DNA of 64,000 nt from Mariprofundus aestuarium (GCF_002795805.1 NZ_CP018799.1:1729001-1793000), one strand, 5' to 3'. Shown: positions 51,797-61,813, numbered from the stretch's first letter. Made by a program: numbers and translations. Notes: generated from the sequence alone by a model not told the origin.

Positions 51797-54211
51797 TTAT
51801 AGCATATCCAAAACTGTTTCCTTCTGCTGAGATTTACTCATCTGCTTGCTGAGTTCGTCTAAAGCCAAGTCACCTAGCATCTCTTTATCAGCATAAATTT
51901 TGGTTTGGTTCTTGGCCCGAGTGAGCTGAACATAACCCATCTCCTTGGAAATCATTTTACCTGATGAAAAGATATAAGAACGACTGACAGATTGACCTTG
52001 AGACTTGTGGGTTGAGATAGCATAGGAATGCTTGAAGTAGCCATACTCATCCACATTCACTGAGATGACCTCTCCATCATCCAGCCGAGCCTGATAGGCA
52101 TCTTCTGACACATTCAGAACAGTTGCCTGAATGCCGTTTTTAACACCAAGTCGGATATCATTCTTGGTAAACATGATCCGATCATCCTCAGCTATATCGA
52201 TATAGCCATATTCACTTTCGTATTGGTTCTCAACACCAAGCTCTCCAGCCTCTCTAAGCTTGGCTCTGGCCAGGTTATTGAGCTCTCGGCACTCGGCGTT
52301 GGTACTGGCAAGGATGATGCCGTTATCTCCATGTTTTTGTCTGTCCGCATCCCAGTCACTGATGAGCTTGTCCTGACTAGCCAACACATGATCTGAAATA
52401 GATAACAGACCTCGCTTGGCATAGCTCATCAGGGCTTCAGATATCTTGCCTCCTCTGAAGTCTGATACAGCCTGCTTGTCTGCTTCGCCTTGCTGCCTTC
52501 TGTTCTCAGAGAGTTCTATATAACCGATGTTCTGCTGCAAGTTCCTGAAAAAGGATAAACCAATCGCCTCAAGCTGATGGGTGTCGCCAACAAAGATGAG
52601 TTTTGCTCCATTGGCTCTCATCATCAGCTTATTAATGAGCCTGCTATCAGCAGTGCCAGCCTCATCAATAATGACCACAGACTTGTCATCCAAAGATTTA
52701 GACCCGATTTCCATGTCGATGAGTAAGCGATGGATGGTTCCAGACTGAATGCCAGAGCCTTCCTGAAGGTTCTGAGCTGCCACAGCAGAGAGAGCACAGC
52801 CCATAACTTTGTATCCACTGGCTTGGTAAGCATCTTTCACAGCACCTAGAGAGTAGCTCTTGCCTGAACCCGCAGACCCTTGCACCGCAATGACACCATC
52901 AGCCTTGCAACAGTGAAGAAGCATCTGCTCCTGCTCCTCTGATAGTGAGCGCGATCTAATGGCTTTATCAATTGCACTGCTTTTCACGGCATGACTAGAT
53001 TCTGATTTTCTGCCTTTGGCATATGATTGAATACCTTGCTCAATCTCTAATACTTCCTTTGTTGTGAAGCGGTGCTCGCCGTCAGCACCAGCACCTAAAT
53101 TTATCAGTTCAGGAGAGTTTCGCGTCTGCTGGAAACGTCCCTCAATGATTTTGGCATCCCCATCCACAATCGATGTCAGAGCAATGTGCTTGTATAGCCC
53201 AATCTCATCGAAGGTGGACTGCTGCTCTGTGATGCTCTCCAGTGTCTTTTCTACCGACCAAGGCTCAGGTTTCTCTTGTGCCCTGGTGGTACGGATACTT
53301 TCAAGCTCAACGCCCATCTCCTTGGCTTCTTGTTGCCAAACCTTGAATAGATCATCTCGATTTATTTCGGTCTTCCTCCCTCTGGAGCCCAGTGCCGCTA
53401 ACTTTCGTCGTGTATGGACATTGGTCGCGTGGTCGAGCTTCAACTCTTTCTCAGCCGCAAGCAGCTCTGAACGTCTTCCTGACCAAGACTTCTTTAGCTC
53501 TTCCGGCACCCCAGCAACTCGAAAGCCATTCTTGTCCGGCTCAATGGCATAGCCCAGCTTTTGAAGGGCGCTGGATAATTCAGCTGAGTGAATGGCTGAG
53601 GCAGACATCTGATGCCGATAGAAATCACATTGCAAGGTTCGGACCACACCATCGTCGCACCTCACCATATTGGGGATGACTGCATGGGTATGGAGATGAA
53701 CGGAAGGTCTTGTCTCTGACTTGGCCTGCCTTGCAGTGGAGTGCTCAAAGGTGGCGGCTATCAGGCGCTTAACCTGAACCTTCTCCTCACCAGCTTTGCC
53801 AGTCCGTGAATAGGTCGCATTGTTTTGGATATATTCAATAGCCTTTTCAACGGCATTCTGCTGAGCCTGCTGGATAAGACTTCTCTCCTCCTCACTAGCC
53901 AGAGCAAAGAGGATAGAGACATCCTTACCGCAGTTGAATGTCAGGTCATATGCATGCTTTCGGTGCTTGGTTCCCTTGATCAGCTTCTTGCCATCCTGGT
54001 CTTCACCCCGGAACAGGTGATTAAGTGTATCCAGGTCAGGTTCTTTATTTTCAAGACCGAAATCAGCTAAACCATCGCCAATAAATATACCTTTCGGCTC
54101 ACCTGATTCAGCTTGGCTTGATAGATACTCTGCATAATATTGCGCACCATTCATTTCTTTGTTGCCTGACTTTGTTCGCTTCATTCCTCCAATCTGAGTG
54201 ATACTGAGCAT
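51797..54211 (-). CDS. MobF-family relaxase/helicase (TrwC/TraI-like), 804 aa
   Basis: Nicks oriT and unwinds the strand for transfer. The N-terminal HUH relaxase has the active-site tyrosine pair in NGAQYYAEYL (about 22-31), and the metal-binding histidines in SVHLHTHAVIPNMV (about 170-183). The C-terminal part is a superfamily 1 helicase: GVIAVQGSAGSGKSYSLGAVKDAY (Walker A), SVVIIDEAGTADSRLINKLMMRA, LIFVGDTHQLEAIGL and STHKSQGQSVSRSYI. At 804 residues it is shorter than TrwC (about 966). It overlaps the coupling protein gene by 1 nt. It starts MLSITQIGG, as MobF relaxases do. Confidence 0.88.
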   Translation of the reverse strand: MLSITQIGGMKRTKSGNKEMNGAQYYAEYLSSQAESGEPKGIFIGDGLADFGLENKEPDLDTLNHLFRGEDQDGKKLIKGTKHRKHAYDLTFNCGKDVSILFALASEEERSLIQQAQQNAVEKAIEYIQNNATYSRTGKAGEEKVQVKRLIAATFEHSTARQAKSETRPSVHLHTHAVIPNMVRCDDGVVRTLQCDFYRHQMSASAIHSAELSSALQKLGYAIEPDKNGFRVAGVPEELKKSWSGRRSELLAAEKELKLDHATNVHTRRKLAALGSRGRKTEINRDDLFKVWQQEAKEMGVELESIRTTRAQEKPEPWSVEKTLESITEQQSTFDEIGLYKHIALTSIVDGDAKIIEGRFQQTRNSPELINLGAGADGEHRFTTKEVLEIEQGIQSYAKGRKSESSHAVKSSAIDKAIRSRSLSEEQEQMLLHCCKADGVIAVQGSAGSGKSYSLGAVKDAYQASGYKVMGCALSAVAAQNLQEGSGIQSGTIHRLLIDMEIGSKSLDDKSVVIIDEAGTADSRLINKLMMRANGAKLIFVGDTHQLEAIGLSFFRNLQQNIGYIELSENRRQQGEADKQAVSDFRGGKISEALMSYAKRGLLSISDHVLASQDKLISDWDADRQKHGDNGIILASTNAECRELNNLARAKLREAGELGVENQYESEYGYIDIAEDDRIMFTKNDIRLGVKNGIQATVLNVSEDAYQARLDDGEVISVNVDEYGYFKHSYAISTHKSQGQSVSRSYIFSSGKMISKEMGYVQLTRAKNQTKIYADKEMLGDLALDELSKQMSKSQQKETVLDML

Positions 54212-56052
54212 TATTCATCACCATCCAGCTCGGGAGTATCCACACCATCCAGGTCTTCAAAGTCATCCTCTAAAGGCTTTGCAAGCTTCCCTCTCGTAGG
54301 AAATGGTTTTGGCTTAAATATCTTTTCCTCTGGGGCTTGGGGTGGTTCAACCTCATTCATCCAATCAACTGGCTCATCAACGGAGGCTGTAGGTTTAATC
54401 TTTAAGAAGTGCCATTGCAGCTTTGCAATGGGGAAGCTTGAAATATAGAGCCATGCTGGAACACCGCCTTTCTCAGTCGGGTCAGGCAAGTTCATGATAG
54501 AGCTGTTAAGCATGGTAGGTTCAATCTTCTCAACCCATTGAGTATCCCACTCCATTTTCTCACGTCCTTTGTCATCAAGGCTCTTTATCAGTCGCACATC
54601 AGCTCGGATGATGCGCCTGTCTCCTCCCATATCAGCGGCAAGAGCTGAAGCTGTATCAGCATCAGACACTCGACAGATAATTCGGGTCGCAAACTGTGAG
54701 AAGATGGTCTGAGCAATATCAGCCCCATACTTCTCACGCATCGAGCTGAAGTTCTGGATACCACACATGAACCTGAATCCCCTACTTCTTGAAGCGATCA
54801 GGCACTCTTCTAATCTCGGGATAGATGGCAGAGTTGCTAACTCATCTATGACAGCCCAAATCCTTCGCTTACCATCGTCCTTCAGAGATAGGACTTCACC
54901 GAATAGCTGGTTGAATATGATATATAGTAGCCAGTTTGAGACTGCCGAGAGGCCAGGATAATTTCTTAGGATGACAATTCGATTGTCCGGACTTTTATCA
55001 TGTATCCAATCACGCACTGAAAAACCTGATGATGGATTACCCCAGGCTTTGCCAAGCACGTCGAATATCCATGCGCCAGACCTAACGGTAGTCATTATTG
55101 AGTTTGCACCACGATCTTCATTAGGCTTATCAATCGTATTAGCTGCACCATGTCCAATAGACCTCAGAAGCTTTGCCATCTCTTGTCTGTCCTGGTTAAG
55201 AAGATCAGACACATCCTGAAAGCCCCAGCTACCAGGCTTGGTTGTAATGAGATATTCAATGACACCGGATAGTACATCACGTGCACTGTCACTCCATACA
55301 GGTTCGGATGTTTCTTTGATAATGGTTTTAGCAAGTTCCCTCGCGAGTAAAGGATCATGAATGTCTTTAGCAATGTGCCATGCCTCAGATCGCTTATCTG
55401 CAAAGCCAATCAGTGAAACTTCATCACGACCAAGAAGCCATTCGGTCATGTCTCCTTTGTAGTCATAAACCACAGCTTTATCGCCACGCTTAATAATAGA
55501 CTGAATTGCATGAAGCATGGATGCAGTTTTTCCTGAACCGACTGAGCCGAGGTAGAGCAAGTGCTTTGACTCGAACTCATATGGAAGCCTGAAGTTGCCA
55601 CCAACTCCTTGATAAATTTTAATGCCGCGCTTCTTCCATATACCCACTTTCTTTCTGAAAGCTTTGATGCCTGCTCTGGCTTGTTCAAAAACTTCAACGC
55701 CATCTTTGATGTAGATCCAGCTCATCCGATCTGGTCGCCTAATCCAGGGTATGATGCTTGCGACGGCCCCAATCAATCCGAAAGATAATGAAAAGGTGAT
55801 GTGTTGAACTATCGGCAACACCAGTTTCCGCATCTCTAACGCATTGAGATATTGTTCAATGCTCCGTGAGCCATCCATGATCTTACTCAAATAACTAAGA
55901 TGAACTGCGAGTGGTCCAAGTGATTTACTATCCCAAAAAAGAAGGAACGCGATTGCTGATGTAGCTACAAATCCCAGTGCTGCAACTTTGAATAGATGCT
56001 CACTTCTTATGTTGATATATCGTCTGAGCTGACGCTCCGGATCATTCAACAT
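54211..56052 (-). CDS. Type IV coupling protein (TraD/TrwB-like), 613 aa
   Basis: The membrane-anchored ATPase that brings the relaxosome to a secretion channel. Two N-terminal helices are near residues 25-50 and 85-108, followed by KHLLYLGSVGSGKTASMLHAIQ (Walker A), VVYDYKGDMTEWLLG, WAVIDELATLPSIPRLEECLIASRSRGFRFMCGIQNFSSMREKYG (Walker B and the T4CP motif) and RIICRVSDADTASALAADMGG. The C-terminal tail is acidic. The start is ambiguous among ATG codons at 56058, 56055 and 56052; the last has the best AGGA spacing (7 nt). Confidence 0.87.
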   Translation of the reverse strand: MLNDPERQLRRYINIRSEHLFKVAALGFVATSAIAFLLFWDSKSLGPLAVHLSYLSKIMDGSRSIEQYLNALEMRKLVLPIVQHITFSLSFGLIGAVASIIPWIRRPDRMSWIYIKDGVEVFEQARAGIKAFRKKVGIWKKRGIKIYQGVGGNFRLPYEFESKHLLYLGSVGSGKTASMLHAIQSIIKRGDKAVVYDYKGDMTEWLLGRDEVSLIGFADKRSEAWHIAKDIHDPLLARELAKTIIKETSEPVWSDSARDVLSGVIEYLITTKPGSWGFQDVSDLLNQDRQEMAKLLRSIGHGAANTIDKPNEDRGANSIMTTVRSGAWIFDVLGKAWGNPSSGFSVRDWIHDKSPDNRIVILRNYPGLSAVSNWLLYIIFNQLFGEVLSLKDDGKRRIWAVIDELATLPSIPRLEECLIASRSRGFRFMCGIQNFSSMREKYGADIAQTIFSQFATRIICRVSDADTASALAADMGGDRRIIRADVRLIKSLDDKGREKMEWDTQWVEKIEPTMLNSSIMNLPDPTEKGGVPAWLYISSFPIAKLQWHFLKIKPTASVDEPVDWMNEVEPPQAPEEKIFKPKPFPTRGKLAKPLEDDFEDLDGVDTPELDGDE

Positions 56053-56278
56053 CATCATTTCCTGCAAGCTTATCAATGATAAGGCTGTGAGATTTCTTGA
56101 TGATTTTCTCTAGTCGAGTGAGCTGTTCCAGCGATGCACTTTCCCTCTTCGCTAGTGAAACTTTATCTCTGACGACCTGAGCTAAAGACTGGCCTCGCTC
56201 ATCAGCCTCGGCCTTCAACCAATCAAATGTATTCTCACTGAACATGGTATTGATACGTGTACTTCTTCGTTTTGCCAT
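56042..56278 (-). CDS. Ribbon-helix-helix relaxosome accessory protein, 78 aa
   Basis: A small basic protein: MAKRRSTRINTMFSENTFDWLKAEADERGQSLAQVVRDKVS. The pattern RRSTRINT-x-FSENTFDWLKAEADERGQSLAQVVRD is a ribbon-helix-helix DNA-binding domain, followed by a helical tail. In MobF systems such a protein (TrwA/TraY type) binds oriT. GAGGAG precedes the ATG at 56278 by 7 nt. It overlaps the coupling-protein gene and heads the transfer operon. Confidence 0.8.
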   Translation of the reverse strand: MAKRRSTRINTMFSENTFDWLKAEADERGQSLAQVVRDKVSLAKRESASLEQLTRLEKIIKKSHSLIIDKLAGNDDVE

Positions 56279-56539
56279 AGCTATTCTCCTCAAACACGCC
56301 TATGAAGTGGCTGTGTTCTTGGATATAGGTAATCAAATGAAGAATGTTAGTTCACGACCAAGGTATAACAGTATGTTCACGCTAAATCGCTTGCGATTAC
56401 TGGATATTTGATGATTCCAGCTTTTGGGTAACACAACCTTTGTGAGAAAGGTGTTTAAATATTCAATCTGTGCGAAACGGAGAAGGAATCAACGACGGAA
56501 TGTCTGAACATTGATGCCGGAAGGTGAAGCCTACCATGA
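56279..56539. other. Intergenic region, candidate oriT
   Basis: About 260 bp without a gene lie between the mobilization operon and the recombinase operon. An imperfect hairpin is at about 56430-56455 (ACACAACCTTT-GTGAG-AAAGGTGTTT). A TrwA-like gene right beside it makes this the best place for the transfer origin, but I recognise no known nic sequence. Confidence 0.4.
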
Positions 56540-56944
56540 CTAACGGCTATTTTTTTTTGGTAGTGGGTTATTCAATTTTTCCATGCTAATGCCATGTGCA
56601 TAGGCGTTGTATTGCCATACCACAAACTGAGCTAACAGCCCCTCCTGTTCTTTTTTCAGCCGACTATTCTCGGCTTCAAGCGTTGCTATACGCCTTGCTG
56701 CAATTTTGAGCGACGGGGGGATCTTTTCTTTGCGTTTACCATTATCTCGTAAATCCTTCTTCTTTTCACCATATGCCGATTTGATTCTCGAATAGCTCTG
56801 AAGTGTCTGCCTGGTAGCTGTAATTGAATATCTTTTGAGAGCTAAGCCACAAAGATTATCCCATGTGAATTTCACCTCATCATTCCATTGATCGATAAGT
56901 GATACGATTTTTTCTATATCTTGGTCGGTGACATGCTTTGCCAT
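56540..56944 (-). CDS. ginD: TnpC/GinD-like small recombination accessory protein, 134 aa
   Basis: A small basic protein with an N-terminal helix-turn-helix-like part (TDQDIEKIVSLIDQWNDEV...LAL KRYSITATRQTLQSYSRIK) and a C-terminal coiled coil (RIATLEAENSRLKKEQEGLLAQFVVW). It corresponds in size and place to TnpC of Tn554 and the fourth gene of GInt islands. Its start shares one base with the stop of the third recombinase (TGATG), so it is translated from the same operon. It has no recombinase catalytic residues. Confidence 0.75.
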   Translation of the reverse strand: MAKHVTDQDIEKIVSLIDQWNDEVKFTWDNLCGLALKRYSITATRQTLQSYSRIKSAYGEKKKDLRDNGKRKEKIPPSLKIAARRIATLEAENSRLKKEQEGLLAQFVVWQYNAYAHGISMEKLNNPLPKKNSR

Positions 56945-58839
56945 CAGGAACCTCTCAACATCTTTAGTTTAGCTAGTGCATGAGGCGGCCTGTTAAGCGG
57001 TTGTGCACCAGATTTACGATTCTTTTCAATTTTTGGAAGGCGTTTTTTATGGTTAATATCCAGGGCCTTATCTAAATGGCTCATATCCAACGCAGAGGAA
57101 AGCTTGATTAAGGTTCCATCAGGTAAATTATCATCAGTAAGTCGGTCAATAAGTTCTGAGCAATACTTTATTGTTTCAAGGCGCTTGTTGTAATGACGAT
57201 CAGCCCCAATCGAGCCCTCATCCATGGCTGCTTTATCAGATTCAAGCAATGACTGCTCACTAGCAAGGCGCATCTTTAACCTCTCCACCTTTACCTCATC
57301 GCCTTTAATGCAAACCTGCTCTGTACAGGTGACACAGTTTCTGTGTTTTGAGCAGGGAGAAATAATATAATCGTGTATGCACACACCAAACTCTGTCTGA
57401 TGCAGCGTCAGTGAGGCACTCGTGTTAATCTCTTGAATGGTTTCAGGCTTAATAATCTCTATGGTTGAGAGGTTGTTACTGCCTTTCTCACGCCCTGCAA
57501 TGAGTGAATATTGCTGGTTGTAGTGCTCTGGCAAAGTGTGATTATAAACTCGGTTATGTTTTTCATTTGCTCGCCCTGCCCACTTAGTTAAAAGCTCCGT
57601 TTCCATACCATTAACTTTCGCAATCGTTGTTAGCAAATGACGCATTTGGTGAGAAGTAACTTTATACGATGGGTATTTATATCGTTCAAATACACTCTTA
57701 ACGTTACTCAGTTCATCAGTCCCTCTTTTCTTTTTCTTTGTTGGGGCCAAATCTTCATTTAGCGTATTAATGTCAGGCATCCATAACTTATTCGTCTTTG
57801 TCTGGATTTTCGCACTTAACTGATGCTCGAAAAGAGTAAATAGCCCCTCAGACCAGCGAACCTTAACGTCTTTTCCTCGTTTATATTTTATATATGGTAG
57901 TGGCAGTTTCTGGCCAACCAATAATTTTTCACTATCTCTGCCTGCTTCTAAATACAACGCAAACTTGCGTGCTCCAGCGGACAACTTTTGAAGCCTTTTG
58001 ACAGCCTCCCTTACAGTTTCCTCCATTACGCTGGGAACCCATTCAACCTCGTGCCCATAACCTTTACCGGAATACCATTTTATACCAAGAGCCTTATTAC
58101 CATTTCGGTCAACATCTTCATGAAGACAGTCTTCCTTTAGATAGAATAACTCACTCGCTCTTGCTGGGGCAGCCATAAGTATTGCCATAGCAGATGTCGT
58201 AAATATATCTCTTGGAGCAAGGTGCTCTTCACCCAGTGCAAACATCTCGGCCAAAGCCTGAAGCCCATTTTCATCAGGTAGTTTTTTATTTCTATTCTCA
58301 ACACCCTTCTTCCCAACTTTTTCGATTGTATCTTCACCACGTTTTATTGGGTTCAACCAAGTGAATGACTTGATGATTTTTTTTACAACGAGAAAGCGCT
58401 GAAGTTTCTCAAGGTGAATTCCACCATGATAAGCCGCCTGAGTAGAATAAGACTCACGAATTTCTTGAGCCGCTTGATCAAGCATTGTCGAATTAAGAGT
58501 GCATATATCAACCTTTCCGTGCGCCCTCACCATCACTTTTTCAATTGCCCTGAGGGCCTTCATCTCATTAAGCGTCTTAGCCGGATTAAGGGTTTGACTA
58601 TATATTAGATAGGCTTTCGCGAAAGGAACTATTGAGCCATCCAAGATGTTTTCAGGTCCCCTGTTTCGTGATGAGACACCCATTTTTGTGAAATTGGCAG
58701 CACCTTTCCAATATGCTGAGGCATAATCCATTTCTTGATTTAGCGGAGGTAATGATTCAGCGAAGGAAATAAAGTCATTCAGGTTACGAATAGCATCTCT
58801 TTCGAACTTTGGCGTAAAGATCAGTACATTATCATCCAT
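56944..58839 (-). CDS. ginC: Tyrosine recombinase 3 (GinC/TnpB-like), 631 aa
   Basis: The largest of three adjacent phage-type integrases. The catalytic domain (about 200-460) shows AAPARASELFYLKEDCL (first Arg), VTSHQMRHLLTTIA (HxxR) and WAGRANEKHNRVYNHTL (W at the H/W position, then the Tyr). Beyond it is a C-terminal part with a cysteine cluster VCIHDYIISPCSKHRNCVTCTEQVC, probably zinc-binding, and coiled coils. It resembles TnpB of Tn554 in size and layout. The ATG at 58839 is preferred because GGGGG lies 9 nt upstream; it overlaps ginB by 8 nt. Confidence 0.85.
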   Translation of the reverse strand: MDDNVLIFTPKFERDAIRNLNDFISFAESLPPLNQEMDYASAYWKGAANFTKMGVSSRNRGPENILDGSIVPFAKAYLIYSQTLNPAKTLNEMKALRAIEKVMVRAHGKVDICTLNSTMLDQAAQEIRESYSTQAAYHGGIHLEKLQRFLVVKKIIKSFTWLNPIKRGEDTIEKVGKKGVENRNKKLPDENGLQALAEMFALGEEHLAPRDIFTTSAMAILMAAPARASELFYLKEDCLHEDVDRNGNKALGIKWYSGKGYGHEVEWVPSVMEETVREAVKRLQKLSAGARKFALYLEAGRDSEKLLVGQKLPLPYIKYKRGKDVKVRWSEGLFTLFEHQLSAKIQTKTNKLWMPDINTLNEDLAPTKKKKRGTDELSNVKSVFERYKYPSYKVTSHQMRHLLTTIAKVNGMETELLTKWAGRANEKHNRVYNHTLPEHYNQQYSLIAGREKGSNNLSTIEIIKPETIQEINTSASLTLHQTEFGVCIHDYIISPCSKHRNCVTCTEQVCIKGDEVKVERLKMRLASEQSLLESDKAAMDEGSIGADRHYNKRLETIKYCSELIDRLTDDNLPDGTLIKLSSALDMSHLDKALDINHKKRLPKIEKNRKSGAQPLNRPPHALAKLKMLRGS

Positions 58840-60394
58840 ATGCAACATCCCCCTTCAGTTCAGCACAGCTTTTCATTACCTGAGTAACTGCATATATTGC
58901 TCTATCGTTGATCGCTGCTATTCCCAAATCATTAGTGTCTTGAATGATCCTTTCCCGTTCATCTAACAGCCATTTCAAAACAAGGTGGTGAGGTGCATCT
59001 CTCCATGCTTTGAATTTAGGGCAGGTATAACAAGCGACTGGCGCATAATCATGGCACATGGCATTTGTCCCACAGGAACCAATATTATCTCGACTATCAT
59101 TGGTTCTAATGCGTTGTGCGCCGGGTATAGTAGTGAATACATCATCTTCAGACTCCACTACATCTCCCTGAAATGCACTTGCATATCGCATAAGAGATCC
59201 ATTCATAATCTCTGAGATCGTTGCAGCATGCTCGGGAATATTAGCGACATAGACCTTTGTATTCTGGGTATCTACGTGATCCAATAATGTAGCGATGGTC
59301 AGAACACCTGCACCTTCTCGTGCAGCCCGAGTACCCAATGTATATCGAAAGCGGTAACCCGTTGTTTTGAGAGCCTTGCCAGTCCTTTCTGAAGTAATTT
59401 GTAATTTATCAATAATATTTTTGAGCTGTGATGTTATTTCTACTGTTTTCCGGTGTGTAACGTCCGTATCCATGGCCATTCTCAAATCATCATCAGAAAG
59501 CCCTTTTAGTTGTTTTAGGTCCCCGGGAAACACAGGTAACAAATCAGAATATTCTTTACTCAGCGCTCTTCCAATTTGACGTTGGGCCATTTTTTTCACG
59601 CTTTCAACATGAATCCTTAGAACTTGTCCTATACTTTCGATAACTGCAAAGTCTGTAAATTCTGCTCGAAACCCACGCCCTCTAACTTTCGCCTTAGGTA
59701 CACGCAACATAAACACAGGAGCATCCAATGTTTTTGAATCGATTCGCAGATCACCTGTTTTTAATGATGCAATTTGGATTGGTCGGCGTCCTGTTGCAGC
59801 AAACATCTGCGCCAATGAGTATTCTTCAGCATTAATTACTGACTCAGCAAACTTATTATCAAGTCCAAACCTTATAGCTTCAAACTCAGTATCGCTGTAT
59901 GGGCCATCCTCAGCATCAAGTGATAAGACGGCTGTTCCCTTATCATTCCCTGACAACTTCCAACTAGAAAGCAATTCAAACACCTGATCACTTACCGCGT
60001 TAAACTCAAGAAAGTAGATCTGCTTCAGGAATACCCTTAAGACCCCTAACCTATATTCATCTTTTTTCGCTAAGAATTTTGACTTATAGGAAATCACTCC
60101 TTCCTGAGTAATCGTTTTAAATCCGTTTTTTAGATATCCTTTAATCTCTCGGCAAACATTCGCAGTGTGGCCAACAGATTTATTCTCTGCAAAATAGGCC
60201 AAGGTCGCTCGAAGGTCATCTTGTATCTCTAATGAAAACTCATCAATAAAAGAAACGTTGATTTCTACGTTTATATTTAGCTTCCAAACGTCAGAGCATA
60301 TATCAAACTCATACCCATTAAATGATACTGATTTTGATACATTATTTACTGATAGAGCGTTAACTTTCATGTTATTATCCATTCGCACACTCAA
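58832..60394 (-). CDS. ginB: Tyrosine recombinase 2 (GinB-like), 520 aa
   Basis: The catalytic domain is in the middle: FAATGRRPIQIASLKTGDL (first Arg), TTGYRFRYTLGTRAAREGAGVLTIATLLDHVDTQNTKVYVANI (HxxR equivalent, His, Tyr). The first His of HxxR is replaced by Tyr (YRFR). A C-terminal cysteine cluster CGTNAMCHDYAPVACYTCPKF probably binds zinc. The listed start is a TTG overlapping the ginA stop by 4 nt; in-frame ATGs at 60382 and 60370 are alternatives. It is the middle gene of the recombinase operon. Confidence 0.83.
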   Translation of the reverse strand: MSVRMDNNMKVNALSVNNVSKSVSFNGYEFDICSDVWKLNINVEINVSFIDEFSLEIQDDLRATLAYFAENKSVGHTANVCREIKGYLKNGFKTITQEGVISYKSKFLAKKDEYRLGVLRVFLKQIYFLEFNAVSDQVFELLSSWKLSGNDKGTAVLSLDAEDGPYSDTEFEAIRFGLDNKFAESVINAEEYSLAQMFAATGRRPIQIASLKTGDLRIDSKTLDAPVFMLRVPKAKVRGRGFRAEFTDFAVIESIGQVLRIHVESVKKMAQRQIGRALSKEYSDLLPVFPGDLKQLKGLSDDDLRMAMDTDVTHRKTVEITSQLKNIIDKLQITSERTGKALKTTGYRFRYTLGTRAAREGAGVLTIATLLDHVDTQNTKVYVANIPEHAATISEIMNGSLMRYASAFQGDVVESEDDVFTTIPGAQRIRTNDSRDNIGSCGTNAMCHDYAPVACYTCPKFKAWRDAPHHLVLKWLLDERERIIQDTNDLGIAAINDRAIYAVTQVMKSCAELKGDVAYG

Positions 60395-61674
60395 ACCGGT
60401 AACTTAGCATCATCGATTCGATTCTTATCAGCAGTACGCACCTTTTTTTGAAGATGTAAGCCAAATGCCTTGGCTTTCTTCTGCTGATAACGTTTAGTGT
60501 AAGTCATTGCAGTCCCAGAACCTTCTTTCCATCCCATGAGATAGCTGCGCAGATCCTCCACCTCAGACTCTGTCATTTCCCCTGAGTTTAAGAAGGGCTC
60601 AACCTGTTCACTAAAAGCATCGTTCCAAGTATGTCGTAGTGCGTGTGGATGAACATTGAACCCAAGGGCTTCCGTCAGAGTGGCAAACATTTTATCTATT
60701 GAAGCGTGAGATAGTGGTCTTGCTACTGACGCCCCATTTTGGTGACTGACAAACAAATATGGACACTTATTCACACCTTTCACCCTAGACCGATACTTCA
60801 TGATGTAATCTTCGATCATCAAATACAGCTCATCAGAAACTTCGACATCTCGGCTAAGTGTTTTTACCAGCGATGGGACTTCTCGTGGATCATCCGGATC
60901 ATCTGCATTTCTTCTGATACATATGGTTTTCTTCCCAGGGTCTAAGTCAGTCGCTTTTAAGGATAGGAGTTCACCTTTGCGCTCCCCTACATACAGGAAA
61001 AGATGCACAATTAACTGATTACGAAAACAAACCTCTTCATTTTTCCATGGGTTATCAACAGCAGTTGGTTCAACTATCTCCAGTAATCGATCCCTTTGCC
61101 ACTCTTCCAAAGATTTAAACGGTTCATTGCCAGACGATGGCATTTTCACCGGCCGGTGATTAATAATGCGATTAGTCATCCTGCCAATAACTGTCTGTGA
61201 GTCTGGTGACACTGTATTTGCCAACCAAGACACATACTGAGAAATAATTGTTAATCTGTTGTAAGTGGTATTAGCGCAAACAAGGTCTTCATCTATAACG
61301 ACCGTATAACGTGCTAATTCGATTTTCTTCAGATTGATGGGCACTACGTTAGTAGCTTTCTCACAGTTCTTTGCTTTAGAGAGCTCTGCTTTAGACTTTT
61401 TGGACCATAGCGCAATCGATTCAATTTCCGAACTTGTCAATAAATCACCTGCACGAAACCTGCTTTCAAGGTCGATCCCAAGAAAATCACATAGCTCGGC
61501 AAAGAACCCAAGAGCACCGATAACAGATTTAATGGTATTGATCGAATCAGATTTATTTCGATGATGGGTGGTGATGTACAGATTCTGATAAACTAAGGGC
61601 TTTCCAGTGTCAGCATCTACCAGCAGAGCATGTCGTTCACCGTTCGGAAACCTAAAAGCATGATATTTATACAT
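60391..61674 (-). CDS. ginA: Tyrosine recombinase 1 (GinA-like), 427 aa
   Basis: A phage-type integrase: an N-terminal SAM-like core-binding region, then the catalytic domain with LFLYVGERKGELLSLKATDL (first Arg), GFNVHPHALRHTWNDAF (HxxR) and LMGWKEGSGTAMTYTKRYQQKKAKAF (W, then Tyr). It is first in the operon, closest to the ssb-side attachment site. The start at 61674 is preferred because GAGGTG lies 7 nt upstream and the N-terminus MYKYHAFRFPNGERHALLVD fits recombinases; an in-frame extension to 61788 has no ribosome site. Confidence 0.85.
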   Translation of the reverse strand: MYKYHAFRFPNGERHALLVDADTGKPLVYQNLYITTHHRNKSDSINTIKSVIGALGFFAELCDFLGIDLESRFRAGDLLTSSEIESIALWSKKSKAELSKAKNCEKATNVVPINLKKIELARYTVVIDEDLVCANTTYNRLTIISQYVSWLANTVSPDSQTVIGRMTNRIINHRPVKMPSSGNEPFKSLEEWQRDRLLEIVEPTAVDNPWKNEEVCFRNQLIVHLFLYVGERKGELLSLKATDLDPGKKTICIRRNADDPDDPREVPSLVKTLSRDVEVSDELYLMIEDYIMKYRSRVKGVNKCPYLFVSHQNGASVARPLSHASIDKMFATLTEALGFNVHPHALRHTWNDAFSEQVEPFLNSGEMTESEVEDLRSYLMGWKEGSGTAMTYTKRYQQKKAKAFGLHLQKKVRTADKNRIDDAKLPV

Positions 61675-61813
61675 ACACTTACACCTCAGAACCATACAAA
61701 TATAAATGGTATGTGATAACCCTATCACGGCCATAAAAAAAGCATACAGAAATATTTGTAAATCTCTGCATGCTTCCTTATAAACCATTGATACTATTAG
61801 ATTCTAATCATAA
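61675..61813. other. Recombinase-operon leader at right end of island
   Basis: A+T-rich, no gene. It contains ATGGTATGT (61706-61714) and an inverted ACCATA (61691-61696), both like the att core. The gin operon promoter should be here, but no strong -35/-10 is clear. Confidence 0.45.

Noticed and set aside
51797-56278. Complete conjugation system
   Set aside because: Only relaxase, coupling protein and accessory DNA-binding protein are present; no VirB-type channel genes exist in the island.
56944-61674. RIT element (recombinases in trio)
   Set aside because: RIT proteins are usually shorter and bounded by inverted repeats; here the sizes, the fourth small gene and direct att repeats fit the GInt/Tn554 plan better.
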